Counted from the stretch's first letter, positions 45,073 through 54,410 are shown. The stretch is 64,000 nt of DNA from Saccharospirillum sp965652395 (GCA_965652395.1 CBFGUW010000022.1:20139-84138); one strand, 5' to 3'. Notes: generated from the sequence alone by a model not told the origin. Translations and numbers: made by a program.

Positions 45073-46970
45073 GCGCTGTGTTTCACACTGGTTTGGCCGC
45101 TGAGCGACTGCTTCTTCAGGTGAATCAGCAACATCGACACCGCTGCTGGGGTGACACCGGAAATTCGCGACGCCTGCGCCAGGGTTTCCGGGCGGGACTG
45201 CTTGAGTTTCTGCTTCACTTCGTTGGAGAGGCCGCCGATGACGTCGTAATCGAAATCCGCGGGCAGCGCCATATTCTCATGGCGGCGCAGGGATTCGATC
45301 TCATCCTGCTGACGCTGAATATAACCCTCGTATTTGGCGCTGATTTCGACCTGCTCTTTGACCGCATCGTCCAGCACCTCGTCCGAGGGAGCCACAGCTT
45401 CAAGATCAGCATAAACCAGTTGTGGCCGCTTGAGCAGATCGCGCAGGTTGGCCTCTTTAGACAACGGCTGGCTGAGTTTTTCCGCCAATTGCGCCGCCTG
45501 ATCGGATTTCGGCTGAATCCAGGTCTTGGCCATGCGCTCGGTTTCGCGGGCGATGGCTTCCTGCTTGCTGGAAAACGCCGCCCAACGCTCATCGTCCACC
45601 AGGCCCAGCTTGCGGCCCTGCTCGGTCAAACGCGCATCGGCGTTGTCTTCACGCAACAAGAGGCGGTATTCCGCCCGGCTGGTGAACATCCGATAGGGCT
45701 CCTGGGTGCCCATGGTGATAAGGTCGTCCACCAACACCCCAAGATAGGCTTCGTCACGACGCGGATACCAGGCCGCCAGCCCTTTGGCGCGCAGCGCGGC
45801 GTTCACACCGGCCAGCAGCCCCTGGGCGGCCGCTTCCTCATAACCGGTTGTGCCGTTGATCTGCCCGGCGAAATACAGGTTTTCGACGAAGCGGGTTTCC
45901 AGGCTGTGCTTCAAATCGCGCGGGTCGAAATAGTCGTATTCGATGGCATAGCCCGGCCGTGTGATATGGGCGTTCTCGAAGCCTTTGATGGTGCGGATGA
46001 ACTGCATCTGCACCTCGAATGGCAAACTGGTGGAGATGCCGTTCGGGTAGATCTCATAAGTAGTCAGCCCTTCCGGCTCGACGAATACCTGATGGCTGGT
46101 CTTATCCGCAAAGCGCGTGACTTTGTCTTCGATGGACGGGCAGTAGCGCGGGCCGATGCCTTCGATCTCCCCGGCATACATGGGGGATTGGTCCAGATTG
46201 GCACGAATGATGTCGTGAGTGTGCTCGGTGGTGTGGGCAATCCAACAGGACACCTGTTCGGGGTGATCCTCGACCGAACCGAGGTAGGACATGACCGGCA
46301 GCGGGGCATCGCCCGGCTGCTCGCTGAGCTGAGTGTAATCGATGCTGCGGCCGTCGATGCGGGCCGGAGTCCCGGTTTTCAGGCGGCCGACCCGAAACGG
46401 CATCTCACGCAGGCGAACAGACAATGCATTACTCGGCGCATCGCCCATGCGACCACCGGCATAGTTTTTCAGGCCAACGTGGATCTTCCCACCCAGGAAG
46501 GTTCCGGCCGTCAGAACGACGGTTTCTGAGAGAATGCGAATGCCGGTCTGCGTCACCACCCCAGCGACACGGTCGCCGTCCATGATCAAATCGTCCGCGC
46601 CCTGCTGGAAGAGCTCCAGGTTGGGTTGCGTCTCAACGATATTACGAATGGCCGCACGGTACAGCTGACGATCCGCTTGGGCACGGGTGGCTCGAACGGC
46701 CGGGCCTTTGCGAGAGTTCAACACCCGGAACTGGATTCCGGCCAAGTCCGTGGCGCGAGCCATGGCACCGCCCAGCGCATCCACCTCTTTCACCAGATGG
46801 CTTTTGCCGATGCCCCCAATAGCGGGATTACAGGACATTACCCCAACGGTATCCGCATTGTGCGTCAACAGCAGCGTCTTCGCCCCGGTTCGGGCCGAAG
46901 CCAGGGCGGCCTCCGTACCGGCATGGCCGCCACCTATAACGATGACATCGTAACGCGTTGGAAAATCCAC
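45069..46970 (-). CDS. mnmG: tRNA uridine-5-carboxymethylaminomethyl enzyme MnmG
   Basis: 633 aa, formerly gidA. FAD-binding VIGGGHAGTEAALASARTGA at the N-terminus, the CNPAIGGIGKSHLVKEVDAL signature, and the C-terminal GIDA domain are intact. Works with MnmE on the wobble uridine of tRNA. It starts with GTG (GAGGTG precedes). mnmE is not its neighbour here, unlike Pseudomonas. Confidence 0.97.
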   Translation of the reverse strand: MDFPTRYDVIVIGGGHAGTEAALASARTGAKTLLLTHNADTVGVMSCNPAIGGIGKSHLVKEVDALGGAMARATDLAGIQFRVLNSRKGPAVRATRAQADRQLYRAAIRNIVETQPNLELFQQGADDLIMDGDRVAGVVTQTGIRILSETVVLTAGTFLGGKIHVGLKNYAGGRMGDAPSNALSVRLREMPFRVGRLKTGTPARIDGRSIDYTQLSEQPGDAPLPVMSYLGSVEDHPEQVSCWIAHTTEHTHDIIRANLDQSPMYAGEIEGIGPRYCPSIEDKVTRFADKTSHQVFVEPEGLTTYEIYPNGISTSLPFEVQMQFIRTIKGFENAHITRPGYAIEYDYFDPRDLKHSLETRFVENLYFAGQINGTTGYEEAAAQGLLAGVNAALRAKGLAAWYPRRDEAYLGVLVDDLITMGTQEPYRMFTSRAEYRLLLREDNADARLTEQGRKLGLVDDERWAAFSSKQEAIARETERMAKTWIQPKSDQAAQLAEKLSQPLSKEANLRDLLKRPQLVYADLEAVAPSDEVLDDAVKEQVEISAKYEGYIQRQQDEIESLRRHENMALPADFDYDVIGGLSNEVKQKLKQSRPETLAQASRISGVTPAAVSMLLIHLKKQSLSGQTSVKHSA

Positions 46971-47315
46971 AAGGCACCTCGGGTGTTCTCAGGCTTGGAT
47001 CGGCCCACCGGGCGGTGGTCAAAAAATCGCCAATCCAGGAAAATGGGGCACGGATTATACGGATTTTGAACGTCGGCTGGAATAGCGAGCTCCGGGAGAT
47101 CAGAGTGACAGGGCTTGGGAAGAGGAGAACAATTCCGGAAGCATGTGTCGATTTGTAAGCGTTCTTTGAAGTTTTATAAAAAACCACTTACCTATGCCCT
47201 GACAGTTTGATATCGGAGTGGCGCAGTCACCGCTTCATCGTATGAGCCACTGACCAGGACTGTCCTTAACGGTTGTCTCTTTTTCACTTCAACCTGCAAA
47301 GCAAAGAGGTGTGTC
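46971..47315. other. 345-bp region upstream of mnmG
   Basis: No coding frame. I found no DnaA-box cluster (TTATCCACA-like) or AT-rich 13-mers, so an oriC is not supported here. The stretch contains AT-rich patches near 47150-47190 that could hold mnmG promoter elements. Confidence 0.5.
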
Positions 47316-47657
47316 ATGAGAAAACGTTGGGAAGACTGGGTAAATTTGGTTTTAGGCGTCTGGTTGTTCTTATCGCCCTGGATTCTTGGTTATGCCGCCA
47401 TCCAGGTACCGGCGTGGAATGCCTTCATTATGGGGGTCGCCGTGGTGGTGTTTACCTTGTTCGCGCTTTATGTGCCGAAACGGTGGGAGGAATGGATGAA
47501 CTCGATCATCGGTTTATGGATGGTGATTTCACCCTGGGTACTGGGGTTTTCCGTTCTGACGTTATCCACTTGGAATGCGGTGATCGTAGGGATTGTGTTG
47601 CTGGCTATCAGCCTGGAAGCCACTCGCAGCAGTCGCCAATTACCCGCCCATGGTTAA
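47316..47657 (+). CDS. SPW-repeat membrane protein
   Basis: 113 aa with four helices and two SPW-repeat units, marked by FLSPWILGY and VISPWVLGF plus WNAFIMG and WNAVIVG. SPW proteins are small membrane proteins of unknown role. A strong ribosome site (AAGAGGTGTGTC) precedes the start. Confidence 0.93.
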   Translation: MRKRWEDWVNLVLGVWLFLSPWILGYAAIQVPAWNAFIMGVAVVVFTLFALYVPKRWEEWMNSIIGLWMVISPWVLGFSVLTLSTWNAVIVGIVLLAISLEATRSSRQLPAHG

Positions 47658-47668
47658 CGGCTAAAATC

Positions 47669-47698
47669 AAAAGAGGCGGTTATGAACCGCCTCTTTTA
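47669..47698. terminator. bidirectional terminator, SPW/PEP-CTERM genes
   Basis: GAGGCGGTT and AACCGCCTC form a perfect 9-bp stem with a 3-nt loop, flanked by an A-run on one side and CTTTTATA on the other. It serves both convergent genes. Confidence 0.88.
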
Positions 47699-47714
47699 TA
47701 TTCCACAAGCCGAA

Positions 47715-48284
47715 TCAAGCCCGTTTGCGACGCGCCATCACCAGGCCGACCAAACCAAAACCGAGCAGCCCCAGGGTGGCGGGTTCCGGTACGGCAACCT
47801 GGTTGAATGTAAAATCATCCATCACGAACTGAGCACCCGGATCGGTGTAAAGCTTCAGGGAGTCAATCCCCAGGAAGTTGGCATCCAACCACAGCGGGCC
47901 AGTGTCACTGATGTCCAACGTCATGGAATAAAGCTGAGCGCCATTATTGGAACCGACCACATGCAGAGTGCTGAAATCGTTCCAGGCAGAAGTGAAGTAG
48001 GCGCCATTGAAATCGAAGGTACCGCTGTCCAATGTCGTCAGGGTCGTGGCATCTCCCCAGTTGAAGGCGGTGTACTCACCGGAGACCACACCGGATTGAT
48101 AGCCGCTGCCAGAATGGTAGTCCTGGTGGATAACACCGAACTGGGACCAGTCCAGGCCGCCGTAGCCATCGCTCAGGCTGACAAAGCTGGGTGTATTGGT
48201 GTAGTCATCAAACGTAAGAACGGTCGCCATCGCCGGAGTAAGGCTGAACAGCAAGGTAGTCGCGCACAACAGCTGCTTGAACAT
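47715..48284 (-). CDS. PEP-CTERM sorting-signal protein
   Basis: 189 aa secreted protein. Signal peptide MFKQLLCATTLLFSLTPAMA; C-terminal sorting signal VPEPATLGLLGFGLVGLV with the basic tail ARRKRA. This would be processed by an exosortase (EpsH/XrtA type), so an exopolysaccharide-linked surface role is likely. The mid-part is Asp/Gly/Tyr-rich, carbohydrate-binding-like in style, but no known domain was recognised. AGGAAGAGG precedes the start. A CRP-like site lies upstream. No exosortase gene is in the window. Confidence 0.92.
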   Translation of the reverse strand: MFKQLLCATTLLFSLTPAMATVLTFDDYTNTPSFVSLSDGYGGLDWSQFGVIHQDYHSGSGYQSGVVSGEYTAFNWGDATTLTTLDSGTFDFNGAYFTSAWNDFSTLHVVGSNNGAQLYSMTLDISDTGPLWLDANFLGIDSLKLYTDPGAQFVMDDFTFNQVAVPEPATLGLLGFGLVGLVMARRKRA

Positions 48285-48373
48285 AAGACCTCTTCCTTTA
48301 TGTATGCAAGTAGGTGACAACCAGTTTCAAGCCGAGACTCCACCCTGGTTGAGCTCCTTGCGCAGTAGCAATT

Positions 48374-48389
48374 TGTGAGCCAAATCACA
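48374..48389. promoter_or_regulatory. CRP/Vfr-like binding site
   Basis: TGTGA-GCCAAA-TCACA is a perfect TGTGA-N6-TCACA palindrome, 90-105 bp before the PEP-CTERM start on the minus strand. A cAMP-receptor-type regulator probably controls the gene. Confidence 0.7.
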
Positions 48390-48535
48390 TAATCACTGTG
48401 AACAAGCGCACTCCGATACGTTTTAAACTCATCCAAGGGACCGAAGTGTTAATTTTTCCGACACAATAGGGGGCATTTTTCGGAACATACCTCCATTGTT
48501 GTAAACACCCCCGACACATGCCGTTCAGTAAATGC

Positions 48536-49384
48536 TCATGACTCTTTTGGTTCAGTATTAGCCACTACGCGAACTGGAAACGGTTCGGTTTCACTCCCGA
48601 CATAAAGAGTGCGATGCGGAAACGGAATTTCGATGCCTTCGGCATCAAACGCTTCCTTAACCTCTTCCTGCAGGGTATTGCGCAGCGTCAGGTAGTTCTC
48701 CTTCTTGGCCCAGACCGAAAACTGGATGTTCAGCGATGAATCGCCAAAGCCGGTGAAAATGAACAGCGGTTCCGGGTCATCCAGGCAGAGGACATTCCGA
48801 TTGGCCACCTCCATCAGCACCTCCCGAACCCGGGCAATATTTTCGTGGTAGGCAACCCCCACCAACAGATCAAAGCGGCGGATGGGAAAGCGGGTCAGGT
48901 TGGTGACCTGGGATTTGATCAGATTCTCGTTGGGCATGCGGACGAAAAGGTTGTCGAAGGTGCGTAATTTGACCGATAGAAGATCAATGGACAGCACCTC
49001 TCCGGTCACGTCACCCACCTTGATCACGTCACCCAACTCGAAGGGCTTCTCCCCGACCAGGAACAGCCCACTGATCAGGTTGGACGCCGATGTCTGAGAG
49101 GCGAAGCCAATGGCCACGGACAGCACCCCAGCCGCCCCGAGCAATACACTCAGGCTGAAACCCAACTGGCGCAGCGCCGAGGCCAGGAACAGCCCGAGGA
49201 TTACCCAATAGATCAGGCGGGTCATCAAGGTCGCGTGGTGCGGACTGATGTGTTTGGGCATGAAGCGACGTACGTTTCGCGACACCAGGCCGCCAACGAT
49301 GAATCCGGCAATGACCAGTGCCAGGGCTCGCACTATGAAGAGATACTCGCTGTACTGAGACAAACGATCCAAAAATTCCGCCAT
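48536..49384 (-). CDS. MscS-family mechanosensitive channel
   Basis: 282 aa, three N-terminal membrane helices with the pore-lining helix around GVLSVAIGFASQTSASNLIS and a beta domain after it (GEVLSIDLLSVKLRTFDNLF, RFPIRRFDLLVGVAY). The length and layout match small MscS. The DUF432 gene immediately upstream on the same strand is broken (see that entry), and the two probably formed a pair. Confidence 0.93.
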   Translation of the reverse strand: MAEFLDRLSQYSEYLFIVRALALVIAGFIVGGLVSRNVRRFMPKHISPHHATLMTRLIYWVILGLFLASALRQLGFSLSVLLGAAGVLSVAIGFASQTSASNLISGLFLVGEKPFELGDVIKVGDVTGEVLSIDLLSVKLRTFDNLFVRMPNENLIKSQVTNLTRFPIRRFDLLVGVAYHENIARVREVLMEVANRNVLCLDDPEPLFIFTGFGDSSLNIQFSVWAKKENYLTLRNTLQEEVKEAFDAEGIEIPFPHRTLYVGSETEPFPVRVVANTEPKES

Positions 49385-49393
49385 CGGTGCCCC

Positions 49394-50200
49394 CTAGTCG
49401 GTGAATAAATTGATGAACGCCCGCACGACATTGTGCTTCTGCGCAGGCTGTCGGGCCGGGGCCAACTGGCGGGAGCCTTGCGGTGCTTTACCGATCTTCA
49501 TCGTGGCCAGGGATTCGGCGCTGTGATGCTCCAGCGTTACGGGTTCGGTCCACAATGTACCGTCGTCCTGACCATAAACCGCCAGAAACGGTAGCGGGAT
49601 GCTGAGCTTTTCGATCTTCAACGTTTCTTTGGCGTGATTGCGCAGGGTGACCGGTGTTACTGCTCGATAGGGGCGCAGAGGGACATCGGCTTTCTCGTTG
49701 CGGGCGCTGGTACGCGCCGCATAACAGAGTTCGCCTTCGCGGGTGTTGGGGCCAAACCAGGTATCCGAAAGAATCACGGTGGGTAATTCCAGCAAGGGTT
49801 TTTCCAGTCGATCGCTCTCGATGGAAACACTGACCGGAGAGCTGATGTAAAAGGTCCCCTCCTCTCCCGATGGAATCATGACCGGCTCATTGGTTTTAAC
49901 CACTGTGGGCCGGTCGGGCAGCCACGGTTTCAGCTACAGTCGATCCGGGGCGGCGGCGAACACATAGCGGTGGGCGGTCAGGTGCTCGGGAAGAAACCAG
50001 AGCCGCTCGGAATTGAGCCGATTGTTTTCCTGGGTATCGGGCTGATTCTCCCAGGCTATCTGCCATTCCCGAGCCTGACGCGCCAGATAAATACTCAACG
50101 GGCCTATGGCGACATGCCAAAAGTGCCCTTCCTCCAATACTACCGGTCCCCACCAGGGCTTCAGGCTGGTGACCGGATCAATTACGGAGTTTGCCGCCAT
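49394..50200 (-). pseudogene. DUF432 gene with in-frame TAG
   Basis: Two open stretches in the same frame, 49934-50200 (88 aa then TAG at 49934-49936) and 49394-49903 downstream, read together as one DUF432-type protein of about 267 residues. The first part ends ...AAAPDRL-stop and the next resumes LKPWLPDRPTVVKTNEPVMI, which is the normal continuation of the family. ATG at 50200 follows GGAAGG. The gap is a single sense-to-stop change; there is no frameshift. Either a true pseudogene, a sequencing error, or read-through. It ends just before the MscS gene and normally pairs with it. Confidence 0.8.
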
Positions 50201-50321
50201 AATCCTTCCAAAAAACTTGAGACATTGGGCGTTCACTATAGTATTTCGGTTAGGGCGTGCAATATGCCACAGTTTAAAGCCAAGGCCGGCCGGTTAGAAA
50301 CAACAAGAGGCCAGACGCGAC

Positions 50322-50843
50322 ATGTCTTCATTTTACCCCGCTCATTTGATTGCCAGTCTCTGTGCTGTGCTGCTGTTGGCCGGTTGCGCGGGATATCAAA
50401 GCCTTGAAGCCGTACCACAGACCACTCAAAGCGTGACCACCGGCACCCAGAGCAATCCGCCTGACCTATCCAACACCGTCGCCCAACAGCTCTGGCAAGT
50501 ATATCAACGCTATCAGGGAACGCCCTATCGCTATGGCGGCACCACCGCTGCAGGCTTCGATTGCTCGGGGTTTATTCTGACGGCTTATCGCGAGGGGCTT
50601 AATCGCACCGACCTGCCCCGCACCACCAGCCAGATGCTGGCGCGGGGAGAGTTCGTTAGGCGCGACCAATTACAGCCGGGGGATCTCGTATTTTTCCGTA
50701 TCGGTGGTAAAGAACAACATGCGGGCATCTACCTTGGTGGGCATCGCTTTGTGCATTCAGCGTCCTCCGTCGGGGTGACCGAATCGTCTTTGGCGAGCCC
50801 TTACTGGCAAAACCGATATTCTCAAGCCAGGCGTTTTCTGTAA
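50322..50843 (+). CDS. NlpC/P60-family lipoprotein
   Basis: 173 aa. Lipoprotein signal LLLAGCAGY (lipobox Cys). Peptidoglycan endopeptidase domain with the catalytic Cys in FDCSGFILTAYREG, His in EQHAGIYLGG and the third polar residue in HRFVHSA. Expected to cut the cross-link of stem peptides, like Spr/MepS. Its 3' end abuts the stop of the SRPBCC gene, convergent. Confidence 0.93.
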   Translation: MSSFYPAHLIASLCAVLLLAGCAGYQSLEAVPQTTQSVTTGTQSNPPDLSNTVAQQLWQVYQRYQGTPYRYGGTTAAGFDCSGFILTAYREGLNRTDLPRTTSQMLARGEFVRRDQLQPGDLVFFRIGGKEQHAGIYLGGHRFVHSASSVGVTESSLASPYWQNRYSQARRFL

Positions 50844-51383
50844 TCAGCCATCGCCGAGTCCAAATTGCTGCTCATATTCCGCCTTCAAGCGGGGCCAACC
50901 AAATTTCATCGCCTCGGCACCGACGATACGGCCAATAGGCTCGCCGGTCAGGAAGCGTTCGAGCACATCGAAGCAGATGTGCCATCCGGCCGCTCCCATC
51001 GAGATATAATCCCGGCCGATACCGTGCCAGAGCGTCAGACGGGTGCCGCCGTTCGGCATCGGCTCCAACTGCCAGCGCATGTCGGCATCGCCCCAACTCA
51101 ATTCCAACAGTGATGGCGGTTCCGCGCGTTTGATCTGGGTGTCCGTCACATGGGGCTGTGGCGTTCCCACTGTCGACAGTTTGGCCGTGCCGACTGTGCC
51201 CAGGTTTCGGTCGGAATCGAAAGGGGCCCATTCGCGAAGATGCTCCGGGTCCGTAATGGCCGTCCAGACTTTTGCCGGGGCATGGGCGAGTTCGCGGACC
51301 AGTACCAGCGTCCATTGCCCATCGTCCTTTTCGGCGCTGGCACCGAAGGCGGTTTCCGGGGAATAGTATTCACGGCTGCTCAT
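50844..51383 (-). CDS. SRPBCC (AHSA1-like) protein
   Basis: 179 aa, START-like fold: ELAHAPAKVWTAITDPEHLR at the N-terminal part, then LELSWGDADMRWQLEPMPNG, LTLWHGIGRD and GWHICFDVLERFL. Overlaps the ArsR regulator gene, so they form the common ArsR-AHSA1 pair. Ligand unknown. The start ATG at 51383 gives a normal length; an upstream extension in frame lacks support. Confidence 0.9.
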   Translation of the reverse strand: MSSREYYSPETAFGASAEKDDGQWTLVLVRELAHAPAKVWTAITDPEHLREWAPFDSDRNLGTVGTAKLSTVGTPQPHVTDTQIKRAEPPSLLELSWGDADMRWQLEPMPNGGTRLTLWHGIGRDYISMGAAGWHICFDVLERFLTGEPIGRIVGAEAMKFGWPRLKAEYEQQFGLGDG

Positions 51384-51714
51384 CGTTTTTTTCTCCCGTT
51401 TCAGAAGATTTGTCCATTTTGTCCAGGTGACGCTCCAACGCGTCGATCTGCCGGGACCAATAGCGCCGAAAAGGAGCCAGCCAGGCATCCAGCTCCATCA
51501 GAGGTTCCGGCTTCAATCGATACAGGCGCCGCTGCGCTTCGATGCGGGATTCCACAAAACCGGCCTCCCGGAGCACCTTGAGATGTTTCGATACCGAAGG
51601 TTGAGAGAGCTTCAGTTCCCGTTCGAGCTCACCCACGGAACGCTCGGATGACAATAACAAACTCAGGATAGCCCGCCTGTTGGGCTCCGCGACCACGTCA
51701 AATGACGATTCCAT
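51370..51714 (-). CDS. ArsR-family transcriptional regulator
   Basis: 114 aa winged-helix repressor: AEPNRRAILSLLLSSERSVG, the HTH LKLSQPSVSKHLKVLREAGF and the wing VESRIEAQRRLYRL. It lacks the metal-binding Cys motif of ArsR proper, as is usual for the group that sits beside SRPBCC genes. Stop overlaps the SRPBCC start by 14 bp. Confidence 0.93.
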   Translation of the reverse strand: MESSFDVVAEPNRRAILSLLLSSERSVGELERELKLSQPSVSKHLKVLREAGFVESRIEAQRRLYRLKPEPLMELDAWLAPFRRYWSRQIDALERHLDKMDKSSETGEKNDEQP

Positions 51715-51791
51715 AACCAACACTGACCTGTTGTTTCAATCGCACTATCTTACCCCGAAAACCGCTCCCACCGGACGTAGGAGCCGGGTGA

Positions 51792-52157
51792 CTAAGGCTT
51801 TAATACAAAGCGGCCATAGAAGATAAACGCCGCGATCACAGCCATGGCCAGGCTGTAAGGCAGAGGGGCGCGATCACCGTAGTAAAGGTAGAACGCACTG
51901 GTCAGAACTGAATGAACGGCGACCACGGCCGCTGCGACCGGCGTGATCATAGGCATTCGGGTCAGCGCCGTGGGGAGTATCAAACCAACCCCGGCTACCA
52001 TTAAGACGGTCCCAAGGGACACCCAAAGCCCATGGGGCAACGAACGCATGGCGGCCACACCACCCTGAAGCTCATTGAGCTTGAACACATGGAAGAATCC
52101 CCCGGCGATACAAAGCCAGGCCAAAACGACCTGCAGCACCCACAATAGAATATTCAT
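51792..52157 (-). CDS. DoxX-like membrane protein
   Basis: 121 aa with four membrane helices (MNILLWVLQVVLAWLCIAGG first). DoxX-type appearance, with FYGRFVLKP at the end. No function assigned. Upstream of the ArsR operon on the opposite side of a short spacer; same strand. Confidence 0.82.
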   Translation of the reverse strand: MNILLWVLQVVLAWLCIAGGFFHVFKLNELQGGVAAMRSLPHGLWVSLGTVLMVAGVGLILPTALTRMPMITPVAAAVVAVHSVLTSAFYLYYGDRAPLPYSLAMAVIAAFIFYGRFVLKP

Positions 52158-52334
52158 CGGTTTCTCCTTTTATCGGGTGTTTCGATCAAAGCCATTCGAT
52201 GATGGCCGGATTTTAAGTACCTCAACCATTATATAACCAATAAAGAATATAACAAGCCAGACATACAGCACCGATGCGAACAACAATTTCTGGGGAAGTA
52301 GAGAGAAGAATCGCCCGCCTGAACGGGCGCTATA

Positions 52335-53363
52335 TTAACGCAGGGGCGGGGCGAACAGGATACCGCCCCGGCTCCAAAGCTCGTTCAGACCCCGGTCGAA
52401 GCCCAGCTCCGAACCCTGGCCGACATTGCGATAGAACACCTCGCCATAATTACCGACCTGCTTGATGATTTGATAAGCCCAGTCCGACGAAAGCCCCATC
52501 GCCCGGCCGGTATCACCATTCACGCCGAGCATGCGCTGGATCACCGGCTTTTCGGATTCGCGCATCAGGTCGACGTTGTCCTGGGTCACACCGTATTCTT
52601 CGGCGTTGACCATGGCGTACAGCGTCCATTTGACGATGTTGTACCACTGCATGTCGCCATGCCGAACCGCCGGGCCCAAAGGCTCTTTGGAGATCACCTC
52701 GGGCAGAATCACCACGCTGGTGGAATCTTTCAGGCGGGTGCGTTGAGCGTACAACTGGGACAGGTCGGACGAGAGCACGTTGCACCGACCGGCCTGGAAA
52801 CCTTCCAGCGTCTGGTCCGAGGTGTTAAATGCCACCGGCTGATACTTCATGTTGTGCTCACGGAAGTAGTCGGCCAGATTCAACTCACTGGTGGTGCCTG
52901 ACTGAATGCAGACCGCCGCGCCATCCAACTGAGTCGCCGAGCTCAACCCGGAGGACCGGGTCACCATAAAGCCCTGACCATCGTAAAAAATGACACCGGC
53001 GAAGATCATGCCCAAGGTGGTGTCACGCGCGTGGGTCCAGGTGGTGTTACGGGAGAGCAAGTCCACTTCGCCCGAGCTGAGCGCGCTGAAGCGGTCGCTG
53101 GGTGTCAGGGGAGTGTAGCGGACCTTGTCGGCGTCCCCCAACACGGCGGCGGCCACGGCCTTGCAGACGTCCACATCCAAACCGCTCCATCGACCCCGGC
53201 TGTCCGGATTGGAAAAGCCGGGAATGCCAGTGGATACACCACAGTCGAGATAGCCCTTGCTGCGGACCTCGCGCAGCGTATCCGCCAGGGCGGACCCTGC
53301 CGAAAAAGCCAGAAGCCAAACAACCAGGAAACGGGTAACTAAGCGAGACGTCTGTTGCAGCAT
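52335..53363 (-). CDS. amino-acid ABC transporter binding protein, orphan
   Basis: 342 aa periplasmic protein of the AapJ/BztA type: signal peptide to about residue 30, then LREVRSKGYLDCGVSTGIPG, SGLDVDVCKAVAAAVLGDAD and NTTWTHARD. General L-amino-acid binding is typical of the family. The usual aapQMP permease and ATPase genes are absent from the window. Start chosen is the ATG at 53363; a TTG 15 bp upstream is possible. Confidence 0.92.
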   Translation of the reverse strand: MLQQTSRLVTRFLVVWLLAFSAGSALADTLREVRSKGYLDCGVSTGIPGFSNPDSRGRWSGLDVDVCKAVAAAVLGDADKVRYTPLTPSDRFSALSSGEVDLLSRNTTWTHARDTTLGMIFAGVIFYDGQGFMVTRSSGLSSATQLDGAAVCIQSGTTSELNLADYFREHNMKYQPVAFNTSDQTLEGFQAGRCNVLSSDLSQLYAQRTRLKDSTSVVILPEVISKEPLGPAVRHGDMQWYNIVKWTLYAMVNAEEYGVTQDNVDLMRESEKPVIQRMLGVNGDTGRAMGLSSDWAYQIIKQVGNYGEVFYRNVGQGSELGFDRGLNELWSRGGILFAPPLR

Positions 53364-53469
53364 GGAAGCATTCACCAACTCAGGATGGAGACCGCCCTTC
53401 TAACCAGTAATCCGAGGGCGGACCGTAGCTTAGCACGAACGCCCCCCATCCCGGCCAGAGTAATGGCTC

Positions 53470-54306
53470 CTACGGAGACAGTCGCCCGGTTATCGCAGGC
53501 AGGTCCAATCCGAGATCAGGGCTCGAGACCGGGCTGTCCCAGTTGAGAGACAGATTGTCAGGCCACTGACCTGTGCGCAGGCTGTTGACCAGGGACAGGC
53601 CCAAGTCGCCAAACGACAGGGTTGCCCGAGTGGTTGTCACCCGTTTTTCGCGCTCGCCCAGGGAAATGGCATCCAGCGTCATACCGGACAGACGACGCCC
53701 ACCCGAGGTGATACCCAAGTCCAGCGGACCGGCCGCCAGACCAAAGCGATTGGGGTTATCGATCAGTAAATCCAACCGTACCGTGAGTTCACTGAAACTG
53801 ATGTTCTCCACCTCCCAATCCGCCAGCTGAACCGTCGGCAATTTGGGAACGGGCACAGTGAAGGCATGACTCCAATCCACCTGACGCGGACCCAACACGG
53901 GTACATCCAGAGTCGGATTCAGGCGCAACTCCAATTTGGCCTCTCCCGCCTCATAGGCTTCGCGGGCCCGGCGCAATAACCCTTCAGCCACCAGATTCCA
54001 ATCGAAACTCAACGTGGTGCTGCCCCGCGCGGCAATACCGGACATCGCCGGTGTATCAAGGTCCAGCCAGGGCTCTCCGTCCAACCAAAGCGCCGCATCG
54101 AACCCACTGATCGGCAAGCGGTAGGCATTGGGATTGCTCAGGGTCACGGTGCTGCGCCCGGTCAGGCCCGTCCAGGTAACGCCCGTCAAGCGGGTGGACT
54201 CGTGCGCAAAAGAAGGCTGTTGATAGGCGTCCTGCACAGACAGACCGGCACAACTGGTGAGGAGCCAGAGAAAGGGTAATAGCAAAAAGAGATGACGCGG
54301 CGCCAT
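53470..54306 (-). CDS. LEA type 2 (WHy-domain) lipoprotein
   Basis: 278 aa. Lipoprotein signal FLWLLTSCAGL. Two WHy/LEA14-type units: the first around GLTGRSTVTLSNPNAYRLPI, the second around TVRLDLLIDNPNRFGLAAG; both carry the characteristic NPN motif. Role unknown, probably desiccation or envelope related. A degenerate MITE-like end begins 21 bp upstream of the start. Confidence 0.9.
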   Translation of the reverse strand: MAPRHLFLLLPFLWLLTSCAGLSVQDAYQQPSFAHESTRLTGVTWTGLTGRSTVTLSNPNAYRLPISGFDAALWLDGEPWLDLDTPAMSGIAARGSTTLSFDWNLVAEGLLRRAREAYEAGEAKLELRLNPTLDVPVLGPRQVDWSHAFTVPVPKLPTVQLADWEVENISFSELTVRLDLLIDNPNRFGLAAGPLDLGITSGGRRLSGMTLDAISLGEREKRVTTTRATLSFGDLGLSLVNSLRTGQWPDNLSLNWDSPVSSPDLGLDLPAITGRLSP

Positions 54307-54326
54307 AGACAAACCTCGGTTAAGTT

Positions 54327-54410
54327 AGGGAGCCTCTGAACCATTTCCCGTGAGGCTCAGCAGGTGCCAAACCTTTGCCTGTCGGCGTTCGGCTGTCAAG
54401 AAGATCCTGG
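54327..54410. mobile_element. degenerate MITE-like end
   Basis: AGGGAGCCTCTGAACC at the start matches the left end of the 267-bp element at 29012 with one insertion; similarity continues through GCCAAAC-TTTGCC and TGTCAAGAAG and then is lost. No right end is seen. Probably a truncated relic. Confidence 0.55.

Noticed and set aside
45079..45086. Half parS site TGTTTCAC
   Set aside because: Only one half of the palindrome is present; likely chance inside mnmG.
45078..46529. Long plus-strand frame across mnmG
   Set aside because: Antisense to mnmG; composition unlike the surrounding real genes.
46971..47315. Possible oriC upstream of mnmG
   Set aside because: No DnaA-box cluster or AT-rich unwinding repeats were found, although the position next to mnmG would fit.
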